64,000 nucleotides of DNA from Anaerolineaceae bacterium (GTDB lineage Bacteria; Chloroflexota; Anaerolineae; Anaerolineales; Anaerolineaceae): NCBI GenBank assembly GCA_029975475.1, contig JARKPB010000008.1, positions 124,001-188,000 of the forward strand, given 5' to 3'. A model generated the notes under the pieces. That model was not told the DNA's origin and made no database searches. It saw only the letters and a list, made by a program, of their open reading frames with translations. How positions within the stretch are numbered: the first letter of the stretch is position 1; every line of letters begins with the position of its first letter. Below, one piece after another: positions 7,608-16,816 of this stretch. The translations under genes and the position numbers were made by a program.

Positions 7608-9536
7608 ATGGAAAAATTTAACGGCTCGACCATTTTCGAGACCACCCGCCAGCCGGAAGAGAAGAACTGGCGCCGCTGGCTGATTGGCCGCCCGCTGCGC
7701 ACTGCGGATGAAGGCGAACAGGCGATCAGCAAGAAGGTCGGCCTGGCCGTGTTTGCTTCTGACGCGATGTCGTCCACGGCTTACGCCACTCAAGAAATCA
7801 TGTTTATTCTGGCCGCAGCCGGGTCCGGCGCGCTGGGTTATGTTTTCCCGATCTCGGTGGCTATTGTTGTTTTGATGGCGATGGTGGTTATCTCATACGA
7901 GCAGACCATTCACGCATACCCTGGTGGGGGCGGGGCTTATATCGTCTCGCGCGATAACCTGGGCGAACTGCCGGCTCAGACGGCGGGTGCGGCGCTGCTA
8001 ACCGACTATATTTTGACCGTGGCGGTGTCCATTTCTTCCGGTGTGGCGCAAATCGCCTCCGCCTTTCCGGTTTTATTCCCCTACCGGGTATGGATCGCGG
8101 TCTTCCTGGTGGTCGTGATCATGCTGATGAATTTAAGGGGAGTCAAAGAATCCGGGACAGCCTTCGCGATCCCCTCTTATTTCTTTGTGATCACCATGCT
8201 GATCACGGTCGGGGTGGGTTTCTACCGCTATTTTACCGGGACGCTGGGGCTGGTCGTCAACCCGCCTGAATTGATGCACGAAGGCGCTTTTGTGGCGGTG
8301 ACTCCCTTCTTGCTGCTGCACGCTTTTTCCAGCGGAACGGCGGCCATGACCGGCATCGAAGCCGTTTCAAACGGCGTGACCGCATTTAAGGAACCGCGCA
8401 GCCGCAACGCGGGGATTACTTTGTTATGGATGGCTGCCATCCTTGCCAGCTTATTCATGAGCATCTCTTATCTGGCGAGTAAGATCCACGCGATCCCCTC
8501 CGAAGAGGAAACGGTTATCTCGCAGTTAGCCCGCACGGTATACGGCGGGCAGGGAATCCTGTACCTGGCCATAATCGCCGGGACGACCATCATCCTCATT
8601 CTGGCCGCGAACACCGCTTTTGCCGGTTTTCCTCGCTTAGGCGCACTTCAGGCGGCGGACGGCTACCTTCCGCGGCAGTTAACTCTGCGCGGCAGCCGGC
8701 TGGTATTTTCCTGGGGGATCGTTTCGCTGGCGATTCTCTCCTCGCTGTTAATCATCGTGTTCCAGGCCAGCGTGACCCGGCTGATACCGCTGTACGCGAT
8801 TGGCGTTTTCTTATCCTTCACGCTTTCTCAGGCCGGTATGTCGCGCCGCTGGTGGAAATCGGGCCGTCTCAAACCTGGCTCTGAAGTCAAGGAAACCGGT
8901 TCCATCCTGCGCTATGATAAAGCCTGGTGGTTCAAGATGATCATCAATGGTGTGGGTGCCCTGTGTACTTTCATTGTGATGATTGTCTTCGCGGTGACGA
9001 AATTCGAAGACGGGGCCTGGATTGTTGTCCTGGTGATCCCGACCCTGGTGTTTCTGTTCTTCACCATCCATCACCATTACAAACAGGTCGCCCGGCGGCT
9101 GTCGCTGGATAAATATAACGAACGCGCTGATATCTCCCGCCACCGCATCATCGTGCTGATTGGCGGTGTGCACCGCGGTTCTCTGGCAGCGCTGAACTAT
9201 GCGCGCACGCTGGGCACGGATGTCACGGCGGTGCACGTCGGCCTGGATCCTTCTGAAGTCGAAAAAGTTCGCAGTAAATGGGAAATTTACGGGGAAGGGA
9301 CGCGGCTGGTGATCCTGGACTCGCCTTACCGTCTGCTGATGGAACCGATATTGCAGTACATTGATAAAATTCTGGCAAATCGAAAACCAAACGAACTGGT
9401 AACCATCGTTGTGCCGCAGTTTGTCCCCGCGCACTGGTGGGCAAACCTTCTGCACAATCAGACCGCCTTGCTGCTGCGTTTCACGTTGATGTACAAACCC
9501 GGGCTGGTCATCGTGGAAGTGCCGTATCAGGTATAA
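7608..9536 (+). CDS. APC-superfamily permease, KimA (YdaO)-like potassium importer
   Basis: A 642-residue membrane protein with about twelve hydrophobic segments followed by a cytoplasmic domain of roughly 150 residues (from HHHYKQVARRL on) that has an alpha/beta, USP-like pattern (IIVLIGGVHRGSLAALNYAR). Sequences such as ASDAMSSTAYATQEIM, YEQTIHAYPGGGGAYIV and DYILTVAVSISSGVAQI are typical of the KimA branch, whose studied members import potassium by proton symport and are inhibited by c-di-AMP. I choose the ATG at 7608; an upstream TTG at 7581 is in frame but has no better ribosome site. It stands alone between two terminators or promoters. Substrate assignment is by family only; an amino-acid permease is the alternative. 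Confidence 0.75.
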   Translation: MEKFNGSTIFETTRQPEEKNWRRWLIGRPLRTADEGEQAISKKVGLAVFASDAMSSTAYATQEIMFILAAAGSGALGYVFPISVAIVVLMAMVVISYEQTIHAYPGGGGAYIVSRDNLGELPAQTAGAALLTDYILTVAVSISSGVAQIASAFPVLFPYRVWIAVFLVVVIMLMNLRGVKESGTAFAIPSYFFVITMLITVGVGFYRYFTGTLGLVVNPPELMHEGAFVAVTPFLLLHAFSSGTAAMTGIEAVSNGVTAFKEPRSRNAGITLLWMAAILASLFMSISYLASKIHAIPSEEETVISQLARTVYGGQGILYLAIIAGTTIILILAANTAFAGFPRLGALQAADGYLPRQLTLRGSRLVFSWGIVSLAILSSLLIIVFQASVTRLIPLYAIGVFLSFTLSQAGMSRRWWKSGRLKPGSEVKETGSILRYDKAWWFKMIINGVGALCTFIVMIVFAVTKFEDGAWIVVLVIPTLVFLFFTIHHHYKQVARRLSLDKYNERADISRHRIIVLIGGVHRGSLAALNYARTLGTDVTAVHVGLDPSEVEKVRSKWEIYGEGTRLVILDSPYRLLMEPILQYIDKILANRKPNELVTIVVPQFVPAHWWANLLHNQTALLLRFTLMYKPGLVIVEVPYQV

Positions 9537-9597
9537 GCGGGCCGCTGAAAACTTTTGAAGGAAGTCTCCGCGGAAAAGCGCCGGGGTTTTGTTCCAT

Positions 9598-9626
9598 TTG
9601 GCACAAAATTGAAATTTGACTAGAAT
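9598..9626 (+). promoter_or_regulatory. Promoter of the Dps-like ferritin gene
   Basis: TTGGCA (9598-9603), a 17-nt spacer and TAGAAT (9621-9626), about 57 nt before the start codon of the ferritin gene. No obvious Fur- or PerR-type palindrome overlaps it. Confidence 0.6.
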
Positions 9627-9683
9627 CTCAAGTAGACACAACGCAGGGCGATTATTCTGCGCAATTCAGGAAAGGAGAAAACC

Positions 9684-10184
9684 ATGGGTACCAAAGGTCG
9701 TGAAATCGTCGGGATGGACATTAACGAGCTGCTGGGTATGCTGAACCGCGCCTTCGCGGACGAATGGCTGGCTTATTACCAGTACTGGCTAGGCGCCAAG
9801 GTGGTACGCGGCCCGATGAAGGACGCCGTGGCGGCGGAGCTGCTGCTGCACGCTACTGAAGAACTCGCGCACGCGGATATGCTCGCTTTGCGCATCATCC
9901 AGCTGGGGGGGACTCCGGTGCTTTCACCGGAGGAATGGTTCAAGTACACCCATTGCGGCTATGACGCGCCAAAGGATGTGTATGTTAAGAAACTCCTCCA
10001 GCAAAATATTAAAGGCGAACAGTGCGCGATCAGCGTTTACCAGGATATTCTGCAAAAAGTTAAGGATAAAGACCCGGTAACCTATAATATCGTGTTGACG
10101 ATCCTGCAGCAAGAGGTGGAACACGAGGAAGATTTGCAGTCCCTTGAGGAAGACCTGGACTTACTGGTGTCTTCTCAGCACTGA
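9684..10184 (+). CDS. Ferritin-like protein of the Dps-like (DPSL, 'thioferritin') type
   Basis: A 166-residue four-helix-bundle protein expected to oxidise and store iron and protect against peroxide. Diiron ligands are visible in order: E27 (ADEWLAYY), E60 and H63 (EELAHAD), E112 (GEQCA), and E144/H147 (EVEHEED). Two cysteines, C91 (KYTHCGYD) and C114 (GEQCAI), frame the second half of the bundle; a conserved cysteine pair in this place is the mark of the DPSL group, which sits between Dps and bacterioferritin. AGGAG lies well placed before the ATG; an internal ATG at 9714 is less likely. The gene is monocistronic, with its own promoter and terminator, which fits stress-responsive expression in an anaerobe. 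Confidence 0.82.
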   Translation: MGTKGREIVGMDINELLGMLNRAFADEWLAYYQYWLGAKVVRGPMKDAVAAELLLHATEELAHADMLALRIIQLGGTPVLSPEEWFKYTHCGYDAPKDVYVKKLLQQNIKGEQCAISVYQDILQKVKDKDPVTYNIVLTILQQEVEHEEDLQSLEEDLDLLVSSQH

Positions 10185-10210
10185 AAAATTAAACCATTGG
10201 CATAGCGCCT

Positions 10211-10250
10211 CATCCCCCAGGTGTCGGATGCGCCTGGGGGATGTTTTGTT
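10211..10250 (+). terminator. Rho-independent terminator after ferritin gene
   Basis: CATCCCCCAGG (10211-10221) pairs perfectly with CCTGGGGGATG (10233-10243), followed by TTTTGTT. Confidence 0.88.
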
Positions 10251-10318
10251 ATACTGATAACAAGCAGCGCGGCAGCCGCCGGCAGTTATCCAGCGGCGAG
10301 ATACAGCCTGGAGGCTTC

Positions 10319-11827
10319 ATGAAAAAGACGACCATTTTCCTGGCAGCAGCCATTGTCATCCTGACGCTGGCGGGCTGCGTCAATCTGAATCCAACCAATC
10401 CGGGTGGGGAAAAGCCCGCGCCGACCCCGGCGGTTGACTGGGATAACCGTGAGGTTTACCGCGGCAATTTGTTCCCCGGGGAACAGGCTGTTCTGGATGA
10501 CCTCTCTGCCGCGAGTGTCTATCACATCCGGGTGGTGATTGGAGATGATTTAAGAGAACTCACCGGTCAGATGGAAGTGCGCTATACCAATCAGGAAGAA
10601 ACCGCGCTGGACGAGGTTCATTTCCAGTTATTCCCGAATCTGTCAGGCGGTAGAACCACCCTTTCCGCGGTGCGTGTGGACGGGGAAATCGTAGCGCCTG
10701 AAATGTTGGAAGGCGGAGCTGCGGCGGTAGTCCGCCTGCCCAGAGCGCTTCAACCGGGCGAACAGGCCGTTCTATCGATGGATTTTCGCGTCACTATTCC
10801 CGATCAGGTTGGCGGTAATTACGGTTTATTCGGATATTTTAACAACGTCCTGGTGCTGGACGGCTTTTATCCTGCCATCCCGGTGTTTGATCAGCGCGGC
10901 TGGAATTCGGGACCGCTGCCGCCCAACGCAGACAGCACCTACCAGGACGCCAGTTTCTACCTGGTTACGGTCGACGCCCCGGAGGACCTGGTGCTGGTTG
11001 CCTCGGGAAGTGAGGTGGAACGCGCGGCGGCGGACGGCCGACAGCGGGTAACATTCGCGGCGGGGCCAGCGCGCGATTTTTACCTGGCGGCATCACCTGA
11101 CTTTATCCGGGTAAGCGGCAAGACTGGCGATACGGTGGTGAATTGCTATGTGCTGCCGGGACGCGAGCAGACAGCCAGAGAAGCATTGAAGACCGCCCTG
11201 GACGCGCTGGAAATTTTTTCCAGGTTGATCGGACCCTACCCGTACAGCGAACTGGATGTGGTCAGCACACCGATGCAAGGCGCGATTGGCATCGAATACC
11301 CCGGGGTTACCGGGATCAATTTAGTGGTTTTTGACCCGCAGGGCCAGTTAAGCGGCCGTCCGGCGGTTGAGTTCCTGGAGTCCACGGTCGCGCACGAGGT
11401 GGGGCACCAGTGGTTTTACAACGCGGTCGGGAATGATCAGATTCATGAACCCTGGGTGGATGAAGCCCTGGTTCAATATATTACCGGGTTGTATTTTCGC
11501 GAGATGTACGGGGAAGAGGGCTATCAAAGCGCGCGCCAGTCCTGGTTGAACCGCTGGCAGCGAACCGGGAACGCGGAAATTCCGATCGGGAAGCCGGCAG
11601 GAGACTATGACGGGCGGGAATACGGCGCGATTGTTTACGGGCGCGGCCCGCTGTTCTTTGAAGCGCTTAATAAAGAAATCGGAGATGATGTTTTCTCGCG
11701 TTTCCTGCAGCGTTACTATACCAGCCAGAAATGGGACATCGCCAGCGGTGAGGAGCTGCAGCAAACGGCCGAGCAACGCTGCGGCTGCGATCTGGACGCG
11801 CTCTTCGCCAGGTGGGTCACGCCTTGA
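10319..11827 (+). CDS. M1-family (gluzincin) metallopeptidase lipoprotein
   Basis: The 502-residue protein starts with a lipoprotein signal (MKKTTIFLAA..LTLAGC, lipidated Cys20), so it should be anchored outside the cytoplasmic membrane. The zinc site is complete: HEVGH at residues 359-363 and the third ligand E382 in WVDEAL, exactly 18 residues after the second histidine, as in the M1 aminopeptidase family. The preceding beta-rich domain and an exopeptidase-like motif GAIGIEYPG are also typical of M1 proteins. It is shorter than classic aminopeptidase N because the large helical C-terminal domain is missing. I prefer the ATG at 10319; an in-frame extension to 10241 would bury the signal peptide. 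Probable role: peptide breakdown for an amino-acid fermenter. Confidence 0.87.
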   Translation: MKKTTIFLAAAIVILTLAGCVNLNPTNPGGEKPAPTPAVDWDNREVYRGNLFPGEQAVLDDLSAASVYHIRVVIGDDLRELTGQMEVRYTNQEETALDEVHFQLFPNLSGGRTTLSAVRVDGEIVAPEMLEGGAAAVVRLPRALQPGEQAVLSMDFRVTIPDQVGGNYGLFGYFNNVLVLDGFYPAIPVFDQRGWNSGPLPPNADSTYQDASFYLVTVDAPEDLVLVASGSEVERAAADGRQRVTFAAGPARDFYLAASPDFIRVSGKTGDTVVNCYVLPGREQTAREALKTALDALEIFSRLIGPYPYSELDVVSTPMQGAIGIEYPGVTGINLVVFDPQGQLSGRPAVEFLESTVAHEVGHQWFYNAVGNDQIHEPWVDEALVQYITGLYFREMYGEEGYQSARQSWLNRWQRTGNAEIPIGKPAGDYDGREYGAIVYGRGPLFFEALNKEIGDDVFSRFLQRYYTSQKWDIASGEELQQTAEQRCGCDLDALFARWVTP

Positions 11828-11934
11828 GGCGGGATGCGAGGAATCCTCAGGCGCGCACGCGCCTGATTTTTTTACCTATTTGCCCGATGGGAGGAATTCA
11901 GTACAATGAAAATAAACCTTTCACGAGGGAAGCT

Positions 11935-12429
11935 GTGGAATTACAGATTGAACTGATCGCGGCGATGCTGCGCGCGCAGGGGGGAATGCTGGCCTGGCTG
12001 GAGAAAGTGGATGGTAACCGCGAGATTTACCCGCTGTGGACGATCCGGGAGGTTCTCGCGCATCTCTGCGGCTGGGATGATTCGCTCCTGGCGGTGATGG
12101 ATTCCCTGGAACAGGACCAAGCTCCGTTAACCCCGGCCTGGCGGGGCATCGATGCTTATAACGCTGAAACGGTACTTGCTCGCGATGGGCTGGATTATGA
12201 CCCCATCTTCCGCGAGTACGTGGAGACGCGCCTGAAGGTGCTGTTTCGGCTGCAGAAAATGAGCAGCGAGCAGCTGACCGCGGTGAGCATCCTGCCCTGG
12301 GGGTCAAAAGGCACACTGGCGGATTTTTGCCGGGTGATCATAGCGCATGAGCTGGAACACACGGAAGATGTGAAGAAACTGGCAGACGGGTTTAACGCGG
12401 ATGGCGATAAGCCGCGGGAGAGGAAATAA
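11935..12429 (+). CDS. DinB/ClbS-like four-helix protein
   Basis: A protein of about 164 residues with the DinB-superfamily pattern: an N-terminal helix, TIREVLAHLCGWDDSLL with the first metal-type histidine, and a C-terminal IIAHELEHTEDVKKL helix with further histidines. Members bind a metal through three histidines and act as thiol transferases or in unknown roles. I choose the GTG at 11935 because GAGGGA lies 5 nt upstream; upstream in-frame ATGs at 11812 and 11887 would add residues unrelated to the fold, and 11812 overlaps the peptidase gene. Its stop overlaps the start of the pirin gene (TAATG), so the two are translationally coupled. Function is not known. Confidence 0.7.
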   Translation: MELQIELIAAMLRAQGGMLAWLEKVDGNREIYPLWTIREVLAHLCGWDDSLLAVMDSLEQDQAPLTPAWRGIDAYNAETVLARDGLDYDPIFREYVETRLKVLFRLQKMSSEQLTAVSILPWGSKGTLADFCRVIIAHELEHTEDVKKLADGFNADGDKPRERK

Positions 12430-13280
12430 TGGCAATCCGTAAGGTGGCGAAAATCAGTGAAAGTGTCCCGACCCTGGAAGGGGCCGGAGTGAGGCTGCGG
12501 CGGGCATTTGGATTCAACCGCGAAAACCTGTTTGACCCATTCCTGCTGCTGGATGACTTCCGCGGAGAAGCGCCTGAAGATTTTATCCGCGGTTTTCCGG
12601 ATCACCCGCACAGGGGAATTGAGACCATCACCTACATGATAGAAGGGACGGTTGAACACGGCGACAGTCTGGGTAACCAGGGAACCATCGGCCCGGGCGA
12701 TGTTCAGTGGATGACCGCCGGCAGCGGGATTATCCACCGTGAGATGCCGCAGCCCAACCGCTACGGCCGGATGGGCGGTTTTCAGCTGTGGGCAAATTTA
12801 CCCGCCAGCCACAAGATGATGAACCCGCGCTACCGGGATGTGCTTGAGGCTCAGATACCAACCGTGGAATTAAACCGCGGCGCATGCGCGCGGGTCGTCA
12901 GCGGTTTGATCAACGGCGTCGCTGGACCGGTTCAGGATGTAGTCGTTGAACCGCGCTATCTGGACATGCACATGCAGCCCGGATCCGTTTTTGACCTTCC
13001 CGTTCCGGAAGGTCATACTGCTTTTGCGTATGTTTATGAGGGCGCTGTCCTTTTTGAAGGTGAAGATTATCCAGCCGGCAACCACAGCCTGGTGTTATTT
13101 ATGGATGGTGATCGGCTTGCGGGCCACAGCGAGGGCGGGGCGCGCTTCCTTCTGATTTCCGGCAGGCCGATCAGAGAGCCGGTGGCCTGGTACGGACCGA
13201 TTGTGATGAATACCCAGCAGGAACTGGAAACTGCTTTTAACGATTTGCGAGCCGGCACATTTATCCGCATTTCGCGCTAA
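12429..13280 (+). CDS. Pirin family protein (bicupin)
   Basis: This 283-residue protein shows the pirin signature: FPDHPHRGIETITYMIEG with metal-binding histidines, then GDVQWMTAGSGIIHREMP with a further histidine, and a second degenerate cupin at the C-terminus (from about residue 185). Bacterial pirins bind iron or other metals; some have quercetinase activity, others bind metabolic enzymes such as the pyruvate dehydrogenase E1. It is coupled to the preceding DinB-like gene by a TAATG overlap. Nothing in the sequence tells which activity this one has. Confidence 0.92.
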   Translation: MAIRKVAKISESVPTLEGAGVRLRRAFGFNRENLFDPFLLLDDFRGEAPEDFIRGFPDHPHRGIETITYMIEGTVEHGDSLGNQGTIGPGDVQWMTAGSGIIHREMPQPNRYGRMGGFQLWANLPASHKMMNPRYRDVLEAQIPTVELNRGACARVVSGLINGVAGPVQDVVVEPRYLDMHMQPGSVFDLPVPEGHTAFAYVYEGAVLFEGEDYPAGNHSLVLFMDGDRLAGHSEGGARFLLISGRPIREPVAWYGPIVMNTQQELETAFNDLRAGTFIRISR

Positions 13281-13314
13281 CCCGCCATCTGGGCGGGGTG
13301 AGACTATCCATTCC

Positions 13315-13341
13315 ACGGGTCAGCCGCACGGTCTGACCCGT
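13315..13341 (+). terminator. Hairpin after the pirin gene, probable terminator
   Basis: ACGGGTCAG (13315-13323) pairs with CTGACCCGT (13333-13341). The following sequence is T-rich but has no clean T run. A second small stem CCCGCC/GGGCGGG lies just before it (13281-13297). Confidence 0.5.
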
Positions 13342-13384
13342 TATGATTTATTCATGCAACGCTGTATGAGATAAGGGAAGCGAA

Positions 13385-14422
13385 ATGAAAAAGAGGAAGG
13401 GAACGATTTTAATAACCGTCTTGCTGTTTCTGGCAGCGGTCGGTTTCGTTCTCAGCCAGCTTGGCGACTTTCGGTTTAAGCCGCCGGTCAGGCGCGATGA
13501 ACAATTTGATTTGCAGAGCCTTCACGGCGCGCCTTCCGCGCTGCATGTGGAAGGCAACCGGCTAATCAACGCTGAGGGTCAGGTGGTGATTTTGCGCGGT
13601 GTGATGGTGCAGGATCCGGATGAACTCGACCGCCGGGGATATTTTCACCGCGAATGGTTTGAACAGGTCCAGTCTCTGGGCGCAAATGTGGTGCGCATTC
13701 CGGTGCATCCCGAGCGCTGGTATCGCGACGCAGATTACCTCTGGCGTTACCTTAGGCCCGCGGTTCGCTGGGCTGGTGAGCTTGGGATGTATGTTATTAT
13801 AGATTTACATTACATCGGCAATATTTCCAGCGGCGCGGGCGAACACATGCCGGATATTCCAGTAGATGCCGCGACGCTCAGCCGTGATTTCTGGCAGTTG
13901 ACCGCGCGGTATTTCAAAGACACGCCGCATGTCCTGTTTGAGATTTTTAACGAGCCGGCAGAAATCAGCGAAGCCGCGTGGCGTCCTGCAGCGCAAGAAC
14001 TGGTGGATGTGATTCGGGCGCAAGGTGCCGTTCAACCGGTGATTGTGAGCGGTCTGGAATGGACATCCAACCTGCGCATGTACCTTCAACAACCGATTCA
14101 GGATCGGAACGCTGTTTATGCCGCGCACATCTATCCGCAGCATTCCAGCCGCCTGTGGAGCGTGTGGTTTGGTGATCTGGCGCAGCAAGCCCCGGTCATC
14201 ATCAGTGAATGGGGTTTTATGGACGAAAATCGTCTTGAGGGGCCAGATTTTTTACGCGGCGACGCGGCAACATACGGCCGACCTCTGCTCGATTATCTCG
14301 AGCAGAATGGAATCGGCTGGGTGGCGTGCTGGTTTGATGACGCCTGGCTGCCGCCAATGCGGACTGCGGACGGACAGATGACCGTTTTTGGTCAGTTCGT
14401 TGTTGATCATTTGAGACCGTGA
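13385..14422 (+). CDS. Glycoside hydrolase family 5-type enzyme, membrane-anchored or secreted
   Basis: The 345-residue protein has a basic N-terminus and one hydrophobic helix (residues 7-26), either a signal anchor or an uncleaved signal, then a TIM-barrel cellulase-like domain. The start (ILRGVMVQDP) and NVVRIPVHP, IIDLHY, FEIFNEP with the acid/base E190, and IISEWGF with the nucleophile E275 follow the order of clan A family 5 endoglucanases or related mannanases and glucosidases. AAGGGA precedes the ATG. Substrate cannot be read from the sequence. It stands alone, followed by a hairpin. Confidence 0.88.
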   Translation: MKKRKGTILITVLLFLAAVGFVLSQLGDFRFKPPVRRDEQFDLQSLHGAPSALHVEGNRLINAEGQVVILRGVMVQDPDELDRRGYFHREWFEQVQSLGANVVRIPVHPERWYRDADYLWRYLRPAVRWAGELGMYVIIDLHYIGNISSGAGEHMPDIPVDAATLSRDFWQLTARYFKDTPHVLFEIFNEPAEISEAAWRPAAQELVDVIRAQGAVQPVIVSGLEWTSNLRMYLQQPIQDRNAVYAAHIYPQHSSRLWSVWFGDLAQQAPVIISEWGFMDENRLEGPDFLRGDAATYGRPLLDYLEQNGIGWVACWFDDAWLPPMRTADGQMTVFGQFVVDHLRP

Positions 14423-14442
14423 ACGGGTGAGGAAACCAGTTG

Positions 14443-14489
14443 CAGAGCACCTGCTGCGGGTTTCTTCCGCCAGCAGGCGCTCTGGTTTT
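14443..14489 (+). terminator. Long hairpin between GH5 and rtcB-like genes
   Basis: CAGAGCACCTGCTG pairs with CAGCAGGCGCTCTG with one mismatch, closing a loop that can itself pair CGG with CCG, and TTTT follows. It could terminate the GH5 transcript. Because the AAGGAG ribosome site of the next gene starts right after it, it could also modulate that gene. Confidence 0.65.
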
Positions 14490-14501
14490 AAGGAGTTGGG
14501 C

Positions 14502-15677
14502 ATGAAAATGATTGGCAAGATCCCGGTGTGGGGGGACCCGGTGGATGAAAGCGCTTTGAAACAGATAGAAAACTGCGCGCGCACAGCGGATGCTGCCGCG
14601 CTGATGGCTGACCACCACAAAGGTTACGCTGTCCCGATTGGTGGGGTGGTGGCTTATGAGGACCGCATCAGCCCTTCAGGGGTAGGGTTTGACATCGCCT
14701 GCGGCAACAAAGCCGTGCGGCTGGACATCCCCGCGGCTGAGGTCAAGAAGCACATCAAGAAGATTATGGACGACATCTGGAATGAAATTGCCTTTGGGCT
14801 GGGACGCAAGAACAACCTGCGGGTTGACCACGAGCTGTTCGACGACCCGGCCTGGAACCTGGAGGCGGTCAAACCGCTGAAAAAGATGGCGCAAGAGCAG
14901 CTCGGAACGGTCGGTTCGGGCAATCATTTTGTGGATGTGCTCGAAGATGAGCAGGAGCGCATCTGGATCGGGGTGCATTTCGGTTCGCGCGGACTGGGAC
15001 ACAAGACCGCGACGTATTTTCTAAAAGCGGGCGGCGCAAAGGACGGCATGGACGTAGATCCGCTGGTGCTGAAGGCGAACTCAGCGCTGGGGGAGGCGTA
15101 TCTGGCCTGTATGACCCTTGCCGGGCGCTACGCTTATGCCGGACGAGACTGGGTCTGCAACCAGGTGGCCGGGATCCTGGGCGCGCGAATTGTTGAAGAA
15201 GTGCACAACCATCACAATTTTGCCTGGCGGGAAAAACACGGCGGGCGCGATCTGTGGGTGATTCGCAAGGGAGCCACCCCGGCTTTTCCCGGTCAGCGCG
15301 GCTTTGTCGGCGGTTCAATGGGCGATAACTCGGTGATTCTGGAGGGAGTGGATACGCCGGAGGCGCGGCGGGCTTTGTTTTCGACCGTTCACGGCGCCGG
15401 GCGGGTGATGAGCCGCACCGCCGCCGCTGGAAAACGAGACCGGCGAACGGGGAAAATCCTCTCGCCCGGGGCTGTCACCCGCGAGATGATGACCGCCTGG
15501 CTGCGGGAGCGCGGGATTGAGCTGCGCGGGGCTGGCACGGATGAATCGCCGCACTGTTACAAGCGTCTGCCGGAAGTTTTGGCGCAGCACGGGGATACGA
15601 TTCGGGTGATCCACGTGCTTAAACCGCTGGGGGTGGCGATGGCCGGCGCGGATGAGTTTGACCCGTACAAAGATTAG
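14502..15677 (+). CDS. rtcB: RtcB-family RNA ligase
   Basis: RtcB joins RNA 2',3'-cyclic phosphate or 3'-phosphate ends to 5'-OH ends using GTP and Mn2+. The 391-residue protein contains the family landmarks: MADHHKGYAVPIGGV, GVGFDIACGNKA with the metal-binding Cys, GTVGSGNHFVDV, HFGSRGLGHKTA, EVHNHHNFAWRE with two metal-ligand histidines, and HGAGRVMSRTAA for the guanylated-histidine region. It is near the length of E. coli RtcB and shorter than archaeal tRNA-splicing forms, so an RNA-repair role is more likely than tRNA splicing. I choose the ATG at 14502 because of its AAGGAG; an upstream start at 14427 would encode part of the hairpin. No archease gene is adjacent. Confidence 0.92.
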   Translation: MKMIGKIPVWGDPVDESALKQIENCARTADAAALMADHHKGYAVPIGGVVAYEDRISPSGVGFDIACGNKAVRLDIPAAEVKKHIKKIMDDIWNEIAFGLGRKNNLRVDHELFDDPAWNLEAVKPLKKMAQEQLGTVGSGNHFVDVLEDEQERIWIGVHFGSRGLGHKTATYFLKAGGAKDGMDVDPLVLKANSALGEAYLACMTLAGRYAYAGRDWVCNQVAGILGARIVEEVHNHHNFAWREKHGGRDLWVIRKGATPAFPGQRGFVGGSMGDNSVILEGVDTPEARRALFSTVHGAGRVMSRTAAAGKRDRRTGKILSPGAVTREMMTAWLRERGIELRGAGTDESPHCYKRLPEVLAQHGDTIRVIHVLKPLGVAMAGADEFDPYKD

Positions 15678-15782
15678 CCAGGATTTTTTCGCTGTCTTAT
15701 ATCCTCATGGTCGGTATTTGACCTCCCGAAGAAAAATAACGGGAGTAGAATAGAGCATTGAAATCTAACCACAGGTGATTCG

Positions 15783-16679
15783 ATGAAATCAATGCAGCAG
15801 CGCGTTGCGATGATTACCGGCGGAAACAGCGGGATCGGTTTCGCCATTTCCGCAAAACTCGCTTCAAGCGGTTTCCACGTCATTCTGGCTTCTCGGAACC
15901 AGCAGAAAAGCGCCGACGCCATTCAACAAATAAACCGGCTGGTTCCAGGGGCAAGTATGGAATCGATCCCTCTGGATCTGGCGTCGTTTGACTCCATTCG
16001 GAAATGCGTAGATATTTTCCACAGCAGGCAATACCCCTTACATCTCTTGATTAACCACGCCGGCGGCTTGTTCCCTGGCAAACAAGCCAGTTTTACCAGG
16101 GATGGATTTGAGATGACCTTCGGCACGAACCATCTGGGGCACTTTTTGCTCACCAACCTGCTGCTCAGCGACCTCAAGCGTTCAGCACCCTCCCGTGTCA
16201 TCACAGTATCTTCCCGCCTTCATATACCCGGGTATGGATACGGGCCGCGGCCGAATTTTGATTATGAGAATTTAAAGGCGGAGAAGTACTACAATGATAT
16301 GGTTTTCTACAAGAATTCCAAGCTGGCAAATATCTGGTTTGCTTATGAGTTAAACCGCCAGCTAAATGGAAGCCGGGTCACCTCCAATGCGGTATGTCCG
16401 GGTTTTGTCCCCGAATCAATCGCAGAGAAGCAGAAATCGCGGCTTTCGCGGTGGTTTTACCGCGAATTCATGGCCAGGATGCCCTTTGCCCGCTCTGCGG
16501 ATGAAGCAGCTTCCTCTGTGCTGTTTGTGGCGACCGATCCCCGGTACGAGACGGTTGGCGGTAAGTTTATCGTGGACCAGAAAGAAATAAATTTCAGCCC
16601 GGAGTCGTATGATCTTGAAAAAGCGCAGCAGTTGTGGGATGCCAGCGTGCAGTGGTGCCAATTATCGGAGAGACAGTAA
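15783..16679 (+). CDS. Short-chain dehydrogenase/reductase (retinol dehydrogenase-like)
   Basis: A 298-residue SDR with the nucleotide-binding motif TGGNSGIG near residue 12, the NHAGG variant of the usual NNAG, a catalytic serine region (VITVSSRLH) and YKNSK supplying the active-site tyrosine and lysine. The length and the FGTNHLGHFLLTNLLL segment match the retinol dehydrogenase/WW-oxidoreductase-like branch. AGGTGA precedes the ATG. Substrate unknown; NADP(H) or NAD(H) use not resolved. Single gene. Confidence 0.9.
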   Translation: MKSMQQRVAMITGGNSGIGFAISAKLASSGFHVILASRNQQKSADAIQQINRLVPGASMESIPLDLASFDSIRKCVDIFHSRQYPLHLLINHAGGLFPGKQASFTRDGFEMTFGTNHLGHFLLTNLLLSDLKRSAPSRVITVSSRLHIPGYGYGPRPNFDYENLKAEKYYNDMVFYKNSKLANIWFAYELNRQLNGSRVTSNAVCPGFVPESIAEKQKSRLSRWFYREFMARMPFARSADEAASSVLFVATDPRYETVGGKFIVDQKEINFSPESYDLEKAQQLWDASVQWCQLSERQ

Positions 16680-16816
16680 AGCGCTGCGTTCAGCCGCGGC
16701 GGTAAAGCACGATCCGATTCCACGGTTCGGGAAAAAGGTTCTTGCTAAATCCCGGAACCTTAAAACTCGTTATAATGGGTTCATCATACCAGGGAATGAA
16801 GGAGGGAAACATCACC

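Noticed and set aside
8811-9641. Minus-strand open frame of 276 residues
   Set aside because: It is antisense to the KimA-like permease and its translation is His/Gln/Arg-rich shadow sequence.
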